A stretch of 64,000 nt of DNA from Collinsella sp. (lineage in GTDB: Bacteria; Actinomycetota; Coriobacteriia; Coriobacteriales; Coriobacteriaceae), in contig DXMF01000022.1 in assembly GCA_019414345.1 (NCBI GenBank), positions 78,772 through 142,771 of the forward strand, read 5' to 3'. Position numbers and translations under genes: made by a program. Each line of letters starts with the position of its first letter. Position 1 is the first letter of the stretch. This document shows, one piece after another, positions 44,178 through 52,194 of the stretch. The notes beneath the pieces were generated by a model, which did not search any database, had not been told where the DNA came from, and saw nothing but the letters and a program-made list of their open reading frames with translations.

Positions 44178-45746
44178 ATGGACGACGCGAGCGAGCGTGC
44201 AATCGAAGAGGACATGCTCGATCAGTTCAATTACTTTGACGATGAGGATGAGGAGCTAATCGATCGTCGCGAGCCGGCATCGCTTGACTCATTTGATCTG
44301 GTCGATGAAGAGCCCGACGAGGACGAGGGCGAATCGGCGGAGCCCTCACAGCCTTCGCGCCTTAACTCGCTGCTTTCGAGAGCCCCCATGCACCACGGCG
44401 TTCGTGCCGGCGCGCTCCATATGAAAACTGACTGGCACCAGATCGTGACGGCAGGCGATGAGCTTGCCGTCGATGCGCCGCTCACCGATAAATCATCCAT
44501 CATCTGCCGCACCGGCATGCTTATGCTGGCAAGCGGAACGGGTGCCTGGCGTGTTCGCGATACCATGAATCGTGTCGCCGCCGTACTCGGTGTGACCATC
44601 CACGTTGACTTAAGTCTCCTGTCGTTTGAGTGTACTTGCATCGAAGATGGTCACTGCTTTAATGAGGTCGTCAGCTTGCCCACAACGGGCGTCAATACCC
44701 ATCGCATTTGGATGATGGAGAGTTTCCTCAAGGAAATCGAGACCTATGGTCGTCGCTTCACGGTACACGAGTATCACGAGATGCTCAAGACCGTTGAGAG
44801 TTCAAAACCTGATTACGCGCCTTGGCAACAGGGCCTTGCGGCGGCCTGCGCCTGTGGCGCCTTCGTTTTTTTGCTCGGCGGCGGCCCTATCGAGATGGCC
44901 TGCGCGTTCGTGGGCGCGGGTGTCGGCAACTTTGCCCGCTCCCATATTCTCAAGCAAGGCCTTGGTCAGTTCAGCGCGCTGACGACCGGCGTTGCGCTCG
45001 CTTGCGTTTCGTATCTGCTGGCATTGCTCGGCCTTGGCCAGGTCATACCGGGGGCAATGTCGCACCAAGAAGGCTATATCGGCGCCATGCTCTTTGTGAT
45101 TCCCGGCTTTCCACTCATTACGGCAGGCCTCGACATCGCTAAGCTCGACATGCGAAGCGGTATCGAGCGCCTTTCATATGCCGTATCGATTATTGTGATG
45201 GCGACCCTCGTAGGTTGGATGGTTGCCGAGTGTGTTGGCCTGGCGCCGGACGACTTTGCCCCACTGGGCCTTTCGCCGCTTGCCCTTACGCTCCTGCGCG
45301 TGGTGATGAGCTTCGTTGGCGTATTCGGCTTCTCGGTGATGTTCAACAGCCCGGTAAAGATGGCCGCGGCAGCTGGGTTGATCGGCGCCGTGTCCAATAC
45401 CCTGCGTCTGACCCTTGTCGATGCGCCGACGATGATTCCCTTCCTGGGCCTCAGCACGGGAATGCCTCCCGAGGCAGCAGCGTTTATCGGCGCGCTGGTA
45501 TCGGGGCTGCTCGCAAGCTTGGCTGAAGTCAAGCTCACCTACCCGCGCATCGCCCTCACGGTGCCTTCGATTGTCATTATGGTGCCGGGCTTGTATCTGT
45601 ATCGCTCGATGTATTACATGTGCACCTTCGACACGGTCAATATGCTCGGCTGGTTTGTGCGCGCAGTGCTCATCGTAGCGTTTCTGCCCGTTGGACTGGG
45701 TGTGGCGCGTACGCTCACCGACCCTCGCTGGCGCCACACCAGCTAA
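44178..45746 (+). CDS. ThrE-family threonine/serine exporter
   Basis: A 522-residue membrane protein. Residues 1-75 form a very acidic cytoplasmic tail. The ThrE N-terminal domain (about 100-250) contains SGTGAWRVRDTMNRVAAVLG and the FECTCIEDG region. About ten membrane helices follow, covering both the DUF1212 and ThrE_2 parts in one chain. Related proteins export threonine and serine. ATG 44178 follows GGAAGGGAGCGTCTAT. It stands alone; two hairpin repeats follow the stop directly. Confidence 0.87.
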   Translation: MDDASERAIEEDMLDQFNYFDDEDEELIDRREPASLDSFDLVDEEPDEDEGESAEPSQPSRLNSLLSRAPMHHGVRAGALHMKTDWHQIVTAGDELAVDAPLTDKSSIICRTGMLMLASGTGAWRVRDTMNRVAAVLGVTIHVDLSLLSFECTCIEDGHCFNEVVSLPTTGVNTHRIWMMESFLKEIETYGRRFTVHEYHEMLKTVESSKPDYAPWQQGLAAACACGAFVFLLGGGPIEMACAFVGAGVGNFARSHILKQGLGQFSALTTGVALACVSYLLALLGLGQVIPGAMSHQEGYIGAMLFVIPGFPLITAGLDIAKLDMRSGIERLSYAVSIIVMATLVGWMVAECVGLAPDDFAPLGLSPLALTLLRVVMSFVGVFGFSVMFNSPVKMAAAAGLIGAVSNTLRLTLVDAPTMIPFLGLSTGMPPEAAAFIGALVSGLLASLAEVKLTYPRIALTVPSIVIMVPGLYLYRSMYYMCTFDTVNMLGWFVRAVLIVAFLPVGLGVARTLTDPRWRHTS

Positions 45747-45780
45747 TTGGTACAAGGGGGACAGGTTACTTTGCACCAAA
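45747..45780. repeat. GGGACAGG-loop hairpin repeat, copy F
   Basis: Begins on the base after the thrE-like stop. Arms TTGGTACAAG and CTTTGCACCAA (imperfect) around GGGGACAGGTTA. The same arm class as copy C at 9549. Confidence 0.8.
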
Positions 45781-45782
45781 TG

Positions 45783-45850
45783 AGTTGCGGTGAAATAGGG
45801 ACTGAATTGCTGCTTAAAGGGTCAAAACAGTCCGTATTCCACCGCAACTT
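45783..45850 (-). repeat. Long hairpin repeat with GTTGCGGTG arms, copy 2
   Basis: Arms 45783-45804 and 45829-45850 pair, with GTTGCGGTG-AAATA against TATTCCACCGCAAC, then GGACTG/CAGTCC. One mismatch becomes G-U on the minus strand as in copy 1 (18286). The loop sequence differs from copy 1. Confidence 0.75.
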
Positions 45851-45965
45851 ATGGGGTCGGGGGATTATCGGTGCCCTGCATCTTCATAAACTCAACGCTT
45901 ACGAAGCGCATGCGTTTCGTGCTAGGCTGGTTCCACCACATAAGTAGTCGCAGACGCGCGTACCA

Positions 45966-46015
45966 CGGGCGGGCGAGATGAAGTCCCAACAGCTCCATCT
46001 TGCCCGCCCGTTTTT
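45966..46015 (+). terminator. Strong hairpin terminator in the leader of the DUF2798 gene
   Basis: Arms 45966-45980 and 45996-46010 pair over 15 positions with one mismatch (core CGGGCGGGC), followed by TTTTTG. It lies between a possible promoter (TTACGA 45899, 18 bases, TAGGCT 45923) and the gene at 46051, so it either ends a short RNA or acts as an attenuator. No known riboswitch class is recognised in 45930-46010. Confidence 0.7.
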
Positions 46016-46050
46016 GTTGCGTGGTGCCGCGGCGTAACACAGAAAGGACA

Positions 46051-46608
46051 ATGCCCTTTATGCCTATCAACAAACGAGAGAGCCTGCTGTTCACCTTTAT
46101 CATGTGCTTTTGCATGGTGCTCTGGATGAGCATCTACAACGTTGCCCTGCAGCATGGGGCCATCAACGGCGAGGTTGTTGCCGCCGCGTGGCTCGGCTTC
46201 CCCGTTGCCTACATTTTTGCCATGTGCTGCGACTGGTTTGTTGCCAGCCCCCTTGCCAAGGGTTTCGCCTTTAAATTCCTGGTCACGCCGGGCAAGAGTT
46301 CGCCGCTTGCCATGACGCTCGCCGTCAGCTCCTGCATGGTCGTTCCCATGGTCATCATCATGTCGCTGTACGGTGCCTGTGAGGGTCTGACGCACATGCC
46401 CGGCGGCATCCTTGCGAACCTGTATTCCATGCCCGCGATCTGGATGATCAACATCCCGCATAATTTTGTGATGGCGCTGCCGTGGAACCTTTTGGTAGCC
46501 GGTCCGATTTCCCGCTTCGTCTTCCGTCGCGCCTTCCCTGTGGGGACGGTTTTCGAGGAGGAGCATGCCGAGCTCTTGGAGCAGGCTATGGCTCCTGAGT
46601 GCGAGTAG
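46051..46608 (+). CDS. DUF2798-like small membrane protein
   Basis: A 185-residue protein with four membrane helices in two related halves: the first begins PINKRESLLFTFIMCFCMVLWMS, the second around SSCMVVPMVIIMSLYG. The pattern fits DUF2798 repeats, a family without known function. ATG 46051 follows AGAAAGGACA; an ATG at 46060 is also in frame. It stands alone behind the leader terminator at 45966. Confidence 0.7.
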   Translation: MPFMPINKRESLLFTFIMCFCMVLWMSIYNVALQHGAINGEVVAAAWLGFPVAYIFAMCCDWFVASPLAKGFAFKFLVTPGKSSPLAMTLAVSSCMVVPMVIIMSLYGACEGLTHMPGGILANLYSMPAIWMINIPHNFVMALPWNLLVAGPISRFVFRRAFPVGTVFEEEHAELLEQAMAPECE

Positions 46609-46775
46609 CTCGCTTAGGGATCTGCTGAGCGCGGGCGACTTGCTTGGTTGGAGCCCAAAGCGTGGATAGCTCTCTCGGCGACATCGCGGGCGTGAGCGGT
46701 GCGCATGACCGGAGGGCCCGTGCTGCTCCGTTGCCCGACGTGCTAGCGCGCAGAACAATCTGTTGGTGCATTCGG

Positions 46776-46807
46776 CGGCTGCTGAAGCGTTTCGGCAGCC
46801 GCTTTTT
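46776..46807 (+). terminator. Intrinsic terminator upstream of the dehydratase-activase gene
   Basis: CGGCTGCTGAA pairs with TTCGGCAGCCG (one G-U) followed by TTTTT. It insulates the operator and promoter at 46820 from read-through. Confidence 0.82.
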
Positions 46808-46819
46808 ATACGGAGTTTA

Positions 46820-46840
46820 AATACAACAGTCTGTTGTATT
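46820..46840 (+). promoter_or_regulatory. Perfect palindrome, likely TetR-type operator
   Basis: Arms AATACAACAG and CTGTTGTATT are exact complements separated by one base. The site is 50 bases before the large activase gene, with TATATC (46852-46857) as a possible -10, so binding would block the promoter. A TetR-family gene lies at the end of the same transcription unit. A weaker related site, AACA then ATC then TGTT, is at 46754-46764. Confidence 0.65.
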
Positions 46841-46889
46841 ACGTAGAGTGGTATATCTCTAGCGGGAAAAATGCGAGAGACGGAGCATT

Positions 46890-49800
46890 ATGGCGTTGCT
46901 AGTAGGACTGGACGTAGGGTCGACGACGACCAAAGTTTACGCGATGCACGAGGATATGACCGAGGCGTGGTGGGGATATCGCCGCCACGGGGCGTGTCAG
47001 ACAGCGAGCGTGCGCGCCATGCTCGGCGAGCTCGCCGAGCGCTTTCCCCATGAGTCACTGCGCGTTGCGGTGACCGGCTCGGGTGCGCGCGATATCGCGA
47101 CCGCGCTGGGCGCCTCGTACGTTCAGGAGGTGGTCGCCAACGCGCTCGCGATCAGCAGGTTCTATCCGCAGACGCGCTGCGCCATCGAGCTGGGCGGCCA
47201 AGACGCCAAGATGATCTTCTTCCGCACCAACGATAAGGGAGACATCGAGGTTGCCGACATGCGCATGAACGGCTCGTGCGCAGGCGGTACCGGTGAATTT
47301 ATCGACGAGATGGCAAAGCTCATGGGGGTCGGCACCGAATCGGGCGAGTTCGAGCAGCTCGCAAGCCGGGGAACGACCGTCCACGAGGTCTCGGGCCGCT
47401 GCGGCGTGTACGCAAAGACCGATATCCAGCCGCTGCTCAACGAGGGCATTCCTACCACCGACCTGGCGCTTTCGGCGCTTCACGCGGTCGCCCGCCAAAC
47501 GATCGGCGGTCTGGCCCAGGGTATCGACATCGAGCCGCCGGTAATCTTCGAGGGCGGTACGCTCGCCTACAACCCCACACTGGTCCGCGTGTTCCGGGAG
47601 CAACTGAATCTATCGGACGATCAGGTTATCGTCCCGCGCGATCCGCAGATCATGGTCGCGCGCGGTGCCGCCCTGTCGCTGACCGACATGTTCGCATCGT
47701 CCCAACCGATCGACCTTCCCGACGCTTTTGTCCGGCTGGATAAGCTCGAGACGGTCGCGCCCGCAAGCGGGGAGGGACGTCTTGCCCAGCCCTTTTTTGC
47801 CACACCTGCCGAGCAGGCGGATTTTACGGCACGCCATGGCAAAGAGACGCCGGCAAAGGGTCCGGATGCGTATGCGCCCGGAGAGACGGTGCGTGTGGCG
47901 CTCGGTATCGATTCGGGGAGCACGACGACCAAGTTCGCCCTGGTCGATGAGGCGGGTGAGCTTGTCGATTCGTTCTACGCGTCTAATAACGGCAGACCGC
48001 TCGACGTCGCCCAACAGGGTCTTGTCAGCTTGAAGAACCGCTGGGAGACAGCGGGAGTCACGCTTGCGATCGATGCCGTGGGCACCACGGGATACGGCGA
48101 GGAGCTTTTCGCGCGCGCGTTCCACGCCGACTACCATACGGTCGAGACGGTCGCGCACGCCCGCGCCGCGTGCGCATACGTTCCCGATGCGACCTTCGTG
48201 CTCGACATCGGCGGACAGGATATGAAGGCCATCTGGCTCAACCACGGCGTGCTGACCGATATCGTCGTCAACGAGGCGTGCTCTGCGGGCTGCGGCTCGT
48301 TCCTCGAGGGTTTTGCCAAAAACCTCGGAATAGCCGTTGAGGATATCGCGACCGAGGCATTTTCGTCCAAAGCCCCCGCCGTTCTCGGCAGCCGCTGCAC
48401 GGTGTTCATGAACAGCAGCGTCGTTTCCGAGCAGCGGCGCGGTAAGGGTCCGGGCGACATCATGGCCGGTCTCTGCCGTTCGATTATCGAGAACGTGTTC
48501 ACCAAGGTCATTCGCGTTTCAAATCTCAACCGTCTGGGCGACAAAGTCGTCGTCCAGGGCGGCACGTTCCGAAACGACGCGGTGCTGCGCGCATTCGAGC
48601 AGTATCTGGGCAAACCCGTCACGCGTGCGCCCCACCCGGGGCTGATGGGCGCTATCGGTATCGCCCTGCTCGCGCGCGAGGAATGCCGCAAGGGCGACGC
48701 CGGCACGTCGTTTATCGGGCTCGATGCCGTGGAGCGCTTCGAGCATCGCGAGTTCGGCGGCGTTACCTGCCGTCGGTGCAACAACCGCTGCCAGCGCGCG
48801 GTCGTGGCATTTGGCGACGGCTCGCTTTACGTCACGGGCAATCGCTGCCCGCGCGGCGGCGCCATCTCATGGGATGAGCTCGTGCGCAAGGTTCCCGCGG
48901 CGGAGGAGCTGCGTCCGCAGGGTGCTTGCGAGGCACAGGCGCCCGCCACGGGGCGCGACCGGACCGCGGCTGCCCCCAATCTCTTTGTCGACCGCGAGAA
49001 GCTGCTGTTCGAGTCGTACCCCACGGTTCTCGTCTGCGGGGGGCGCGATGTCACGATCGGCATTCCCCGTGTGCTCGAGTTCTGGGACACCATGCCGTTC
49101 TGGTCGACGTTCTTCAGCACGCTCGGCTTTAAGGTGCGCGTCTCGGGACGCAGCACCAAGGCGATGTACGAGCGCGGTCTGGCGCACGTCACATCCGACA
49201 CCGTGTGCTTCCCGGCCAAGCTCGTCCACGGGCACATCCGCAATCTCGTCGACGCCGGCGTCGACCGCATCTTCATGCCCATCATCACGACGGTGCCCAC
49301 CGAAAACACCGCCTCTACCAGCGAGTGGATGTGCGCCGTCGTAAAGGGATACCCCTACGTGATGCGCAATTCCGATAACCCGGAGGAGCGTTTCGGCGTT
49401 CCGTTCGATACGCCGCTGTTCCACTGGTACGACGAGGGCGACCGAAACCGCCAGCTCAAGGCGTGGTGCAAGGAGACCTTCGATATCGATGCCGACCTGG
49501 TTGCCAAGGCGACCGAGCAGGCGGACCGCGCGCAGCAGACGTTTGAGAACCAGCTGCAGCTGCGCGGCAGGCAGGTGCTCGAGAACCTGCGCGAGGACGG
49601 CGGCTACGCGGTGGTGATCGCTTCGCGCCCGTACCACAACGACCCGCTGGTCAACCACGGGCTGCCCAAGCTCTTCTCTGAGCGCGGCATCCCCGTGCTG
49701 ACGCCCGATGCGGTGCCGGGGGTCTGCAACGTCGACCTTTCCAACAGCCGCATCGACATCGTGAACAACTACCATGCGCGCATGCTGTCGTGCGCGGTCA

Positions 49801-51329
49801 TCGTCGCATCGACGCCCGAGCTCGAGCTCGTGCAGATGGGCAGCTTCGGCTGCGGCCACGATGCGTATCTCACCGACGAGATCGCGCGCATGATGGGCGA
49901 GATGGGCTCCAAGGTTCCGATGATGATCAAGCTCGATGAGAGCGACGTCGCCGGTCCCATGGGCATTCGCGTGCGTTCGTTTATCGAGTCGGTCAACCGT
50001 CGTCGCGCGGAGGAGCGTGCCGAGGGCGCCCGGGTGCACGCGGTCCATCCGCTCGACGACCCGTATAAGGTCAAGTACACCAAGCGCGACCGGCACGACA
50101 AGATCGCGCTGGTCCCCAACACCTCCCATGCGTTCTGCAGGCTCATGACCGCGGCGATGCGCAATCAGGGCGTGCGCGCCGAGGCCCTTGATATCGGGCG
50201 CGAGGATGCCATCCGCCTGGGCAAACGCTATGTGCACAACGACATCTGCTTCCCCGCGCAAATCGTGATCGGCGAGGCGCTCGCGGCACTCGAGAGCGGT
50301 AAGTACGACCCGCACGACGTCGCCGTGGTGACTGGCAAGTATATCGGCGACTGCCGCCTGACGCACTACATGCCCCTGCTGCGCCGCGCGCTCGACGACG
50401 CGGGATACGACTATGTCCCGGTGCTCACCAACGACGACGTCGATGCCCACAATGCGCATCCGGGCTTCAAGCTCGGCCTTGGCCCGAGCATCCAGATCGC
50501 CTACGGTCTTCCCATAATCGATGCCCTCGAGGCCATGCTTAGGCGCATCCGTCCCTACGAGCTCGAGAAGGGCGCGGCGGACGCTGCGTTCGACCGCGCG
50601 CTCGATGAGGTTATCGAGGGCATGGAGCGCTCCGGGCTGAGAGGCCAGGCGACGGGCTTCAAACGCGCGCTTGCGATCATGGACGCCGTTCCGTACGACC
50701 GCTCGAACCCGCATCCGACCGTTCTCATCGTGGGCGAGTACCTGCTCAATTTCCATCTCGGCGCCAACCACGAGATCGAGCGCTACCTCGAGGACAACGG
50801 GCTCGAGGTCATCGAGGCGCGCATGACCGACGTGATCCGCAAGACCTATTTCTACAAGCATGCGCAGTCGCGCGAGTTCCACGTCGACCTGTCGCTGCCC
50901 GAAAAGGCCTGGTACGCCACGGCGGACAACCTGTTCGAGCTCGCGCACGACCGTTGCGACCGCCTGGGCGCGGCGAGCCCGCTCTACGAGCCGCCGACGC
51001 GCATGCCCGAGCTCGTGCGCGCGAGCGATAAGATCCTGCACCATACGTTCGATGCGGGCGAGGGCGTGCTGATTCCGGCGGAGATTCTCGAGCACGCCAA
51101 GCGCGGCTGCCGCAACTTCGTGATCCTGCAGCCGTTCGGGTGTCTGCCCAACCATGTCGTGGGGCGCGGGCTCATCCATGCGCTCAAGGAGCAGTATCCC
51201 ACGGCGCAGTTCCTGCCGCTCGACTACGATCCCGACGTGAGCTTCGCCAACGTGGAGAACCGTCTTCAGATGCTCATCATGAACGCCAAGGCGCAGGGGT
51301 GCGGTGAGGCGCATGGCGAGACCGCGTAA
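46890..51329 (+). CDS. 2-hydroxyacyl-CoA dehydratase activase/dehydratase fusion (YjiL/HgdC-type)
   Basis: A 1479-residue protein. Domain 1 (about 1-270) is a BadF/BadG/HgdC ATPase with VGLDVGSTTTKVYA, GGQDAKMI and NGSCAGGTGEF. Domain 2 (about 333-595) is a second one with GIDSGSTTTKFALVD, GGQDMKA and NEACSAGCGSFLEG; its cysteines would hold the 4Fe-4S cluster. Residues about 620-655 form a cysteine-rich segment (CRRCNNRC, NRCPRGG). The DUF2229 activase part follows from about 719 (GIPRVLEFWDTMPF), then an HgdB-like region ending PFGCLPNHVVGRG. Such proteins drive ATP-dependent electron injection for radical dehydrations. The substrate is unknown. ATG 46890 has a weak site (GACGGAGC). Confidence 0.88.
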   Translation: MALLVGLDVGSTTTKVYAMHEDMTEAWWGYRRHGACQTASVRAMLGELAERFPHESLRVAVTGSGARDIATALGASYVQEVVANALAISRFYPQTRCAIELGGQDAKMIFFRTNDKGDIEVADMRMNGSCAGGTGEFIDEMAKLMGVGTESGEFEQLASRGTTVHEVSGRCGVYAKTDIQPLLNEGIPTTDLALSALHAVARQTIGGLAQGIDIEPPVIFEGGTLAYNPTLVRVFREQLNLSDDQVIVPRDPQIMVARGAALSLTDMFASSQPIDLPDAFVRLDKLETVAPASGEGRLAQPFFATPAEQADFTARHGKETPAKGPDAYAPGETVRVALGIDSGSTTTKFALVDEAGELVDSFYASNNGRPLDVAQQGLVSLKNRWETAGVTLAIDAVGTTGYGEELFARAFHADYHTVETVAHARAACAYVPDATFVLDIGGQDMKAIWLNHGVLTDIVVNEACSAGCGSFLEGFAKNLGIAVEDIATEAFSSKAPAVLGSRCTVFMNSSVVSEQRRGKGPGDIMAGLCRSIIENVFTKVIRVSNLNRLGDKVVVQGGTFRNDAVLRAFEQYLGKPVTRAPHPGLMGAIGIALLAREECRKGDAGTSFIGLDAVERFEHREFGGVTCRRCNNRCQRAVVAFGDGSLYVTGNRCPRGGAISWDELVRKVPAAEELRPQGACEAQAPATGRDRTAAAPNLFVDREKLLFESYPTVLVCGGRDVTIGIPRVLEFWDTMPFWSTFFSTLGFKVRVSGRSTKAMYERGLAHVTSDTVCFPAKLVHGHIRNLVDAGVDRIFMPIITTVPTENTASTSEWMCAVVKGYPYVMRNSDNPEERFGVPFDTPLFHWYDEGDRNRQLKAWCKETFDIDADLVAKATEQADRAQQTFENQLQLRGRQVLENLREDGGYAVVIASRPYHNDPLVNHGLPKLFSERGIPVLTPDAVPGVCNVDLSNSRIDIVNNYHARMLSCAVIVASTPELELVQMGSFGCGHDAYLTDEIARMMGEMGSKVPMMIKLDESDVAGPMGIRVRSFIESVNRRRAEERAEGARVHAVHPLDDPYKVKYTKRDRHDKIALVPNTSHAFCRLMTAAMRNQGVRAEALDIGREDAIRLGKRYVHNDICFPAQIVIGEALAALESGKYDPHDVAVVTGKYIGDCRLTHYMPLLRRALDDAGYDYVPVLTNDDVDAHNAHPGFKLGLGPSIQIAYGLPIIDALEAMLRRIRPYELEKGAADAAFDRALDEVIEGMERSGLRGQATGFKRALAIMDAVPYDRSNPHPTVLIVGEYLLNFHLGANHEIERYLEDNGLEVIEARMTDVIRKTYFYKHAQSREFHVDLSLPEKAWYATADNLFELAHDRCDRLGAASPLYEPPTRMPELVRASDKILHHTFDAGEGVLIPAEILEHAKRGCRNFVILQPFGCLPNHVVGRGLIHALKEQYPTAQFLPLDYDPDVSFANVENRLQMLIMNAKAQGCGEAHGETA

Positions 51330-52002
51330 GGACGCCGATGCGCCCGATGCACGCACCCGTATCATCGAGGCGTTTTGGGAGCTCATCGAGAACAACAGCA
51401 TCTTCGAGCTGTCGGTTGGCGAGGTGACCCGCGCCGCCCAGTGCAATCGCGGAACGTTTTACTACTATTTTCACGATTTCGATGAACTCGTCGCCATCGC
51501 CATAGCCCAGCTGCTGCAGGATAACGAGCTCATCACCGATGCCCTCTGGCATTTTTCGAGCGAGGGCGACCTTTCGGCGTTCGACCGGCGCGACGTCCGC
51601 TGCCTGCTGCGGCGCATCGTCATCACCATGAGGGCGGGTGCCGCCGAGCAGGTCGTGCAGGGCATCCATACGATCATCATCGACCGCGTGAGAGAGATCG
51701 TCCACCCCGACGGAGAAGAGCTCAAGGCAGATTCGAGCTTTGCGGTGGGCTTTCTGGTCTCGGGCATCATGGGCTTTGTGATGGCGGTCGGCTTTGCCCG
51801 GGAGGGCGGCGAGGAGATAGACCTCGAGCAGCCGGGGGACAGCGCGTGCGCGTACCTGAGGGCGGTCGCCATGCAGACGGTGGAAACGGTCGCGCAAGTC
51901 GAGGGCGTCGATACATCCGAGCTGCTCGAACGCGTCTCCAAGGAGGCCGATGCCTATCGCGCATCGCGTGCGACGAGTCCCGACGTGGTGAAAGACGCCT
52001 AG
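51313..52002 (+). CDS. TetR/AcrR family transcriptional regulator
   Basis: A 229-residue repressor. The helix-turn-helix lies at about residues 27-58 (VGEVTRAAQCNRGTFYYYFHDFDEL), typical of TetR proteins, and the rest is a helical ligand domain. I chose ATG 51313 (MARPRKDAD), which overlaps the activase gene by 17 bases; GTG 51304 is an alternative. Overlap with the activase gene and the palindrome at 46820 suggest it represses its own operon until a metabolite, perhaps an acyl-CoA, binds. The ligand is inferred only. Confidence 0.88.
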   Translation: MARPRKDADAPDARTRIIEAFWELIENNSIFELSVGEVTRAAQCNRGTFYYYFHDFDELVAIAIAQLLQDNELITDALWHFSSEGDLSAFDRRDVRCLLRRIVITMRAGAAEQVVQGIHTIIIDRVREIVHPDGEELKADSSFAVGFLVSGIMGFVMAVGFAREGGEEIDLEQPGDSACAYLRAVAMQTVETVAQVEGVDTSELLERVSKEADAYRASRATSPDVVKDA

Positions 52003-52134
52003 GGTTTCTCTTGCGGGGCGCCTGTCGCGCATCGCGCGGTGAGTCCCGCGATGCGGTCATAACCTGCATTCATGTGAGCCGGGTTTATAGATATTCCTCC
52101 AGCTGTTAACATAGACAACCTGTGGGTAAAGAGA

Positions 52135-52164
52135 CAAAAGCGCCGCCGACGGGCGGGCGTTTTG
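52135..52164 (+). terminator. Hairpin between tetR and clpC
   Basis: CAAAAG-CGCC and GGCG-GGCGTTTTG pair imperfectly and the stem ends in TTTTG, 30 bases before clpC. Confidence 0.6.
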
Positions 52165-52194
52165 ATTTCGATGAACTCATGTAAGGAAACGAGC

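Noticed and set aside
48867..51446. 859-residue minus-strand open frame
   Set aside because: Antisense to the activase fusion; Arg/His/Ala-rich with no motif, typical of high-GC antisense frames.
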